Assembly: GCA_046728035.1 (NCBI GenBank)
Contig: JBKPDT010000035.1
Span: 1-8,962, forward strand
DNA from: DASRWT01 sp046728035
Lineage (GTDB): Bacteria; Methylomirabilota; Methylomirabilia; Rokubacteriales; CSP1-6
DNA: 8,962 nucleotides
Reading direction: 5' to 3'
The notes below the pieces were generated by a model. That model was not told where the DNA came from. It saw nothing but the letters and a program-made list of their open reading frames with translations, and made no database searches. Shown here piece after piece: positions 4,761 through 8,962 of the stretch (position 1 is the first letter of the stretch; the number at the start of each line of letters is the position of its first letter). Both the position numbers and the translations under genes were made by a program.

Positions 4761-6227
4761 ATGGGCCTGCGGCTTCGCCTCTTCTTCGTCCTGATCGTCC
4801 CGCTGATCCTGCTGGTCGGGCTCTACGCGGTCGTGCGTATCCGCGAGGAGGAGGGCCAGCTCCTCGCTGCCGAGCAGCGCAACGCCTCGGTGACCGCGCG
4901 CGCCATCCAGATCGCGGTCGAGAACGCGCTCCGCGACCGCCAGCTCGCGGACATCCGGCGCCTCCTCTCCGAGCTCGTCAATCGCCAGGAGCAGATCGAC
5001 CGGATCCGGATCTACGACAAGTCGCTCGCACCCACCCTCGAGTCCGAGCCCGGCGCGGTGGGAGGCCCGGTGGCCGCCGAGCGCCTGCAGCGCGTGATGA
5101 GCCAGGGGCGCTCCGAAGTGGTCGCGGAAGAGGCCGGCAACGCCGACAATTTCTCCTATGTCATGCCGCTGCGCGGACGGCGCGGCGAGATGATCGGCGC
5201 CCTCGAGGTGCTCTTCAGCTCGCCGGGCGCCCGGGAGAAGCGTGAGCGCGCAACACGCGACGCGGTGATCCGGCTGAGCCTGCTCGCCCTCGGCCTCGCC
5301 GGCCTCACCACCGTCGTGCTCTCCCGCCAGGTGCTTCGCCCGCTCTCTCGTCTCACCCGCTCGATCCGCGCGTTCGGCGAGGGGCAGCCGAGGCCGCCCC
5401 TGCCGGTGGACCGCGGCGACGAGGTCGGCGAGGTGGCGGAGGCCTTCAATCGCATGGCCGAGCAGCTGCAGGCGGCTCAGCAGCGCATCCTCCTCGAAAG
5501 CGACCGGGCGGTGGATCTCGAGCAGCAGCTCCGCCGGGCGGAGACGCTGGCCGTCGCCGGCAAGCTCACGTCCGGCATCGCGCACGAGGTAGGAACGCCG
5601 CTCAACATCATCTCCGGCCGCGCCGAGATCCTGCTGCGGAGCCTCCCGGTGGACCACCCCGGCCGGCCCGACCTGGAAGTGATCGTGGCGCAGACCGACC
5701 GCATCTCCGCCATCATCCGCTCGCTGCTCGACACCGTCCGCCAGCAGAAGCCCGAGATCCAGCCGGTGGCGATCCCCGTCCTGCTCGAGCGCGTGGTGCC
5801 GCTCATGGAGCACATGGCGCGCCGGCGGGGGGTGAGCATCGCCTCGGCGGCGGCCCCGCCCCTCCCCGATATCGCCGCGGATCCCAACCAGGTCCAGCAG
5901 GTCCTCATCAATCTCATCGTGAACGCGCTCGAGGCCACGCCGCGCGGCGGGCGGATCGGGATCGAGACCTGGGCCTGCCCCAACGACGGCCGGCCCGGCG
6001 TGGCGGTGGCGGTCAGCGATACCGGCTCCGGCATCCCCGCCGACGCCATCGGCCACGTATTTGAGCCCTTCTTCACCACCAAGCCGCAGGGCCAGGGCAC
6101 CGGGCTCGGGCTGCCCATCTGTCGCGACATCCTCCGAGAGCACGGCGGGACCCTCGCCGTGCAGAGCCGCGAGGGCCACGGCACCACCTTCACCGCGTGG
6201 CTGCCCGTGCCCGAGGCGGCGGCATGA
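4761..6227 (+). CDS. Membrane sensor histidine kinase (NtrB/ZraS type)
   Basis: This is a 488-residue inner-membrane kinase. TM1 is at about 5-25 and TM2 at about 171-188. The 140-residue segment between them faces the periplasm and looks like a single Cache/PDC-like sensor (helical start, RIRIYDKSL at 82-90, YVMPLRGRRGEMIGALEVLF at 133-152); this fold is inferred. HAMP follows at about 189-242, then a coiled linker. The dimerisation helix carries GIAHEVGTPLN with phospho-acceptor H275. The ATPase domain has the N-box NLIVNALEA (384-392), DTGSGIP (420-426), FEPFFTTK (434-441) and GQGTGLGLP (444-452), so all catalytic motifs are intact. ATG at 4761 has no clear Shine-Dalgarno sequence and starts close to the predicted transcription start. 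The stop overlaps the regulator gene by ATGA, making the two obvious partners. The signal sensed is unknown. Confidence 0.92.
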   Translation: MGLRLRLFFVLIVPLILLVGLYAVVRIREEEGQLLAAEQRNASVTARAIQIAVENALRDRQLADIRRLLSELVNRQEQIDRIRIYDKSLAPTLESEPGAVGGPVAAERLQRVMSQGRSEVVAEEAGNADNFSYVMPLRGRRGEMIGALEVLFSSPGAREKRERATRDAVIRLSLLALGLAGLTTVVLSRQVLRPLSRLTRSIRAFGEGQPRPPLPVDRGDEVGEVAEAFNRMAEQLQAAQQRILLESDRAVDLEQQLRRAETLAVAGKLTSGIAHEVGTPLNIISGRAEILLRSLPVDHPGRPDLEVIVAQTDRISAIIRSLLDTVRQQKPEIQPVAIPVLLERVVPLMEHMARRRGVSIASAAAPPLPDIAADPNQVQQVLINLIVNALEATPRGGRIGIETWACPNDGRPGVAVAVSDTGSGIPADAIGHVFEPFFTTKPQGQGTGLGLPICRDILREHGGTLAVQSREGHGTTFTAWLPVPEAAA

Positions 6228-7552
6228 GCGCGCCCCGCGTCCTCATCGTCGACAACGATCCCGAGATGCTCGCCACGCTGCGGCGGCACCTGGAGGGCGA
6301 AGGGCTCGCGGTGGCGGCGGCCCCCGGCGGGCGCGAGGCGCTCGCCGCCATCGACGGCGCGCGCTACGACGTCATCCTCACCGACCTCATCATGGACGAC
6401 GCCGGCGGGCTCCAGGTGCTCGCCGCCGCGCAAGCGCGCGCTCCCGCAACGCGCGTGCTCCTGATGACCGCCTTCGGCAGCTTGGAGACCGCCATCGAGG
6501 CCATGCGCCAGGGCGCCTACGACTACCTCACCAAGCCCTTTAAGCTCGCCGAGGTGACGCATGCGGTGCGCCGCGCCCTCGACGACCAGCGGCTGCGCGA
6601 GGAGAACGCGCGGCTGCGCGCGGAGGTGGAGCGACAGTTCGGCTTCGAGCGCGTGATCGGGAAGTCGCGCGCGATGCAAGCGGTGCTCGAGCAGGTCCGC
6701 GCGGTGGCCGACAGCGACGCCTCCGTCCTCCTCCTCGGCGAGAGCGGGACGGGCAAGGAACTGGTGGCCCGCGCCCTGCACTGGTCGAGCGGCCGGCGTG
6801 CCGAGCCGTTCGTGCCCGTCAATTGCGCGGCGGTGCCCGAGGGCCTCCTCGAGTCCGAGCTCTTCGGTCACGAGAAGGGCGCCTTCACCGGCGCGGACCG
6901 GAAGCGCGCGGGCCTCTTCGCGGCCGCCCACGGGGGCACCCTCTTCCTCGACGAGGTGGGCGATCTCGCCCTTGCCACCCAGGCCAAGCTTCTCCGCGCC
7001 ATCCAGGACAAGGCGGTGCGGCCGGTGGGTGGCAGCGAGGACATCCAGCTCGACCTTCGCCTCGTCACCGCCACCAATCGCGACCTGGCCGCCCAGGTGC
7101 AGGACGGCCGCTTCCGCGAGGATCTCTACTATCGCCTCGCGGTCATCCCCCTCCGCCTGCCCGCTCTCCGCGAACGGCCCGAGGACACACCGCTCCTCGC
7201 CGAGCACTTCCTGCAGGACGCCGCCGGTCGCCTGGGAAAGCGCCTCGCCGGCTTCACCCCGGAAGCTCTCGCGTGGATGCGAGAGCACCGATGGCCCGGC
7301 AATGTCCGCGAGCTCGAGAACGTCGTCGAGCGCGCCGCGGTGCTCGCGGCGGGTCCCACCGTTTCCCTCGCGGATCTCCGGACGGAGTTCGCAGTGGCGC
7401 CCGCCGCCGCCAGCCTTCGCCCCACCCTCGAGGAGCTGGAGCGCGAGTACATCCGGCGCGTGCTCGACGAGGTCCACGGCGACAAGCAGGCGGCCGCCAA
7501 GATCCTCGGCGTTTCGGTACGCACGCTCCAGCGGAAGGAGAAGGAGCTCTAG
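6224..7552 (+). CDS. Sigma-54-dependent response regulator (NtrC family)
   Basis: This 442-residue protein has three domains. The receiver (about 4-118) has phospho-acceptor D54 in ILTDLIMD, T82 in LLMTAF, and K104 in YLTKPFK; its acidic pocket reads VDNDP (D10, N11, D12) instead of the common VDDD. The AAA+ domain (about 143-370) has Walker A GESGTGKE (172-179), the sigma-54-contacting GAFTGA loop (219-224), Walker B LFLDEVGD (240-247), DLYYRL (300-305) and WPGNVRELEN (357-366). A Fis-type helix-turn-helix ends the protein (about 403-440, GDKQAAAKILGVSVRTLQRK). Phosphorylation by the upstream kinase should allow oligomerisation and ATP-driven opening of sigma-54 promoters. The ATG at 6224 is chosen because it overlaps the kinase stop as ATGA and places the first receiver strand normally. 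Target promoters are not evident in this window. Its stop shares CTAG with argD. Confidence 0.93.
   Translation: MSAPRVLIVDNDPEMLATLRRHLEGEGLAVAAAPGGREALAAIDGARYDVILTDLIMDDAGGLQVLAAAQARAPATRVLLMTAFGSLETAIEAMRQGAYDYLTKPFKLAEVTHAVRRALDDQRLREENARLRAEVERQFGFERVIGKSRAMQAVLEQVRAVADSDASVLLLGESGTGKELVARALHWSSGRRAEPFVPVNCAAVPEGLLESELFGHEKGAFTGADRKRAGLFAAAHGGTLFLDEVGDLALATQAKLLRAIQDKAVRPVGGSEDIQLDLRLVTATNRDLAAQVQDGRFREDLYYRLAVIPLRLPALRERPEDTPLLAEHFLQDAAGRLGKRLAGFTPEALAWMREHRWPGNVRELENVVERAAVLAAGPTVSLADLRTEFAVAPAAASLRPTLEELEREYIRRVLDEVHGDKQAAAKILGVSVRTLQRKEKEL
7549..7552. other. Shared CTAG holding the stop codons of two convergent genes
   Basis: The plus-strand regulator ends with TAG at 7550-7552 and the minus-strand argD ends with TAG at 7551-7549. 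The four bases CTAG are palindromic and supply both stops, so the coding regions overlap tail to tail with no intergenic terminator. Confidence 0.9.
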
Positions 7553-8754
7553 CGCACCGCCTCGAGCGCACGCCGAAGGCCGCCGATCATCCGGTCGATC
7601 TCGGCGCGGGTGACGGTGAGGGCGGGCATGAAGCGGAGCAGATCCGGACGCGGCGCATTGAGCAGCAGCCCCTGGCCCTCCCATCCCGCGTGCTTCTCGA
7701 GGGCGTCCCGCGCGTAGGCCACCACCTCCCCGGCGATCTTCTCGCCGAGATCGAGGGCGCGGAGGAGCCCCCAGCCGCGCTCGTGCGAGAGCCCGAACGC
7801 GGCGGCGGTCTCCTCGAGCTGCGCGCCCAGATACCGCCCCCGCGCCGCCACGCCGTCCAGGAAGCCGGGCGCGAGAATGGTGTCCAGCACCGCGCAGCCC
7901 ACCGCAGTCATCAGGGGATTGCCGTTGAAGGTGCCGCCCTGCTCGCCGTGCTCGAAGACGGAGACCGCCTCGGTCGCGCAGAGGGCGGCGAGCGGAACTC
8001 CTCCCCCCAGTCCCTTGCCGAGAGTCATGATGTCCGGCGCCTCCGCCGCGCTCCGCGCGAAGTGCTGATAGGCGAAGAGACGTCCGGTGCGGCCGATACC
8101 GGTCTGCACCTCATCGACGATCATCAGGCAGCGATGTCGCCGTGTGAGGGCGCGCAGCTCGCGGAGGAAATCCAGGGTGGCCGGCACCACCCCACTCTCG
8201 CCCTGGACGGGCTCGAGCATGACGGCGGCGGTGCCCTCCCCCATGACCGCCTCCACCGAGCCGAGGTCGTTCAGCGTCGCGCGGGGAAAGCCCGGCACTT
8301 GTGGCGCGAACATGATGTCCCAGCCCGCCTTCCCGCTCGCCGACATGGTGGCGAGGGTGCGCCCGTGAAAGGCCCCGTCGAACGTGATGATCTCGTAGGC
8401 GCCCCCCTTGAAGCGGCGGCCCCACTTGCGGGCGAGCTTGATGGCACCCTCGTTGGCCTCCGCCCCCGAGTTGGTGAAGAAGATCCGCTGGAAGTCCGAA
8501 TGCGCGGCCAGAATGCGCGCCAGGCGCCGGGCCGGCTCGTTGTGGAAGGCCGGGCTCGGCGTGATGAGCGTCCGGGCCTGCGCGCCGAGGGCCTCCACCA
8601 CCGCGGGCGGACAATGCCCCAGGCAATTGACGGCCCAGCCCTGCACGAAGTCGAGGTACCGCTTCCCCGTGTCGTCGGTGAGCCAGGATCCTTCGCCGGA
8701 GACGAATACCATCTCCGGGCGCGGGGTAATTTCCATGAGGTGCCCGGTTTCCAT
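7549..8754 (-). CDS. argD: Acetylornithine aminotransferase
   Basis: This 401-residue class III, PLP-dependent aminotransferase transfers an amino group from glutamate to N-acetylglutamate semialdehyde in arginine synthesis; many ArgD proteins also serve lysine synthesis. Motifs in order: GWAVNCLGHCPP (39-50), TNSGAEANEGAIKLARKW (94-111, PLP phosphate contacts), FDGAFHGRTLATM (125-137), DEVQTGIGRTG (214-224, D214 to the PLP ring nitrogen), TLGKGLGGGVP (244-254, Schiff-base K247) and GGTFNGNPL (273-281). Length is normal. ATG at 8754-8752 is preferred over the GTG directly before it because GGGAGGG (8767-8761) lies six bases upstream of ATG but only three from GTG, and because the ATG overlaps the upstream stop as TGATG. 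The argR neighbour supports ArgD rather than another omega-aminotransferase such as a GABA or ornithine enzyme. Confidence 0.88.
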   Translation of the reverse strand: METGHLMEITPRPEMVFVSGEGSWLTDDTGKRYLDFVQGWAVNCLGHCPPAVVEALGAQARTLITPSPAFHNEPARRLARILAAHSDFQRIFFTNSGAEANEGAIKLARKWGRRFKGGAYEIITFDGAFHGRTLATMSASGKAGWDIMFAPQVPGFPRATLNDLGSVEAVMGEGTAAVMLEPVQGESGVVPATLDFLRELRALTRRHRCLMIVDEVQTGIGRTGRLFAYQHFARSAAEAPDIMTLGKGLGGGVPLAALCATEAVSVFEHGEQGGTFNGNPLMTAVGCAVLDTILAPGFLDGVAARGRYLGAQLEETAAAFGLSHERGWGLLRALDLGEKIAGEVVAYARDALEKHAGWEGQGLLLNAPRPDLLRFMPALTVTRAEIDRMIGGLRRALEAVR

Positions 8755-8962
8755 CACGCACCCTCCCGAAGGGCCCGCCGCGCGAGAGCCGCCGTGAGCC
8801 GCCGGGCGAGGGCCCGCGCCGCCGCCGCGCCGCCCGTGGCGATGAAGATCGTGTCGTCTCCCGCGATTGCTCCCATCGCCTCGGGCAGGGTCGCCTCGTC
8901 CAGGGCTCGGGCCAGGGGGGGCGCTGCCGCCGGCGGCGTCTTCACGACGACGAGGGTGCCCG
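8754..8962 (-). CDS. argR: Arginine repressor ArgR, C-terminal part
   Basis: Only the last 68 residues are inside the window; the N-terminal winged-helix DNA-binding domain lies beyond the right edge. The visible part matches the ArgR oligomerisation and arginine-binding domain: TLVVVKTPPAAAPPLARAL (2-20), then LPEAMGAIAGDDTIFIA (25-41). The GDDT motif (34-37) contains the two Asp residues that in E. coli ArgR bind L-arginine across the hexamer interface. The tail is rich in Ala and Arg. The stop overlaps the argD ATG (TGATG), so the repressor and the aminotransferase are translationally coupled. Arginine-loaded ArgR normally represses arg genes, so this unit may be autoregulated; the promoter is outside the window. 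Confidence 0.85.
   Translation of the reverse strand, partial: GTLVVVKTPPAAAPPLARALDEATLPEAMGAIAGDDTIFIATGGAAAARALARRLTAALARRALREGA
8761..8767 (-). promoter_or_regulatory. Ribosome-binding site deciding the argD start
   Basis: GGGAGGG on the minus strand lies inside the end of argR, six bases before ATG at 8754 and three before the competing GTG at 8757. The spacing selects the ATG, giving the 401-residue form. Confidence 0.6.

Noticed and set aside
3441..6179. Very long minus-strand open frame (about 912 codons) opposite the mutase and kinase genes
   Set aside because: It mirrors codon bias of the real plus-strand genes in GC-rich DNA, has no recognisable domain and is rich in Arg, Gly, Glu and His.
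5477..7684. Long minus-strand open frame (about 735 codons) opposite the kinase and regulator
   Set aside because: The strong kinase and regulator motifs on the plus strand explain the region; the antisense product has no motif and runs into argD.
8755..8757. GTG as the argD start
   Set aside because: Only three bases from the Shine-Dalgarno sequence; the adjacent ATG has better spacing and the TGATG overlap.
8754..8945. A free-standing 63-residue protein starting at GTG 8945
   Set aside because: The frame continues to the window edge with ArgR-like sequence upstream, so it is the end of argR and not a separate small gene.

Overview
This is a GC-rich window of about 9 kb from a bacterial chromosome. 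It is densely packed with mostly operonic genes and shows no mobile element, RNA gene or CRISPR array. The overall style (high GC, TPR-linked outer-membrane barrel, ring-cleavage enzymes, archaeal-type phosphoglycerate mutase, sigma-54 two-component pair) suggests a diderm, metabolically versatile soil or sediment bacterium. My best guess is a Rokubacteria/Methylomirabilota-like or deltaproteobacterial-like lineage; this is an impression from protein style, not a demonstrated placement.

Layout. (1) 1-594 (+): C-terminal part of an outer-membrane beta-barrel protein, entering from the left and broken by an apparent one-base frameshift near 313-316. (2) 650-1439 (-): a two-gene unit, reading leftward, of an exported small protein of unknown function followed by a membrane-anchored CusF-like domain. 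(3) 1440-1644: a divergent promoter region in which both strands carry the same extended -10 box, TGCTATCATG. (4) 1645-4706 (+): a tight operon of a fumarylacetoacetate-hydrolase-family enzyme, a type I extradiol (VOC) dioxygenase-like protein and an archaeal-type cofactor-independent phosphoglycerate mutase. (5) 4761-7552 (+): a membrane sensor histidine kinase and its sigma-54-dependent response regulator, overlapping by ATGA and with their own candidate promoter. (6) 7549-8962 (-): acetylornithine aminotransferase (argD) preceded by the C-terminal part of arginine repressor (argR), reading leftward and meeting the response regulator so closely that both stop codons share one CTAG.

How the genes may work together. 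The FAH and extradiol genes look like the ring-opening and a later C-C hydrolysis or hydration step of a meta-cleavage-type pathway. The phosphoglycerate mutase is translationally coupled to them, which is an unusual partner. The kinase/regulator pair is complete, but its targets are not visible here: I found no convincing -24/-12 promoter by eye. argR-argD is an arginine-biosynthesis unit in which the repressor is coupled to a biosynthetic gene.

I see no clearly new multi-gene defence or mobile system. The most interesting points are the gene coupling, the shared promoter motif, the near-leaderless kinase start, the shared stop codons and the unassigned exported protein.
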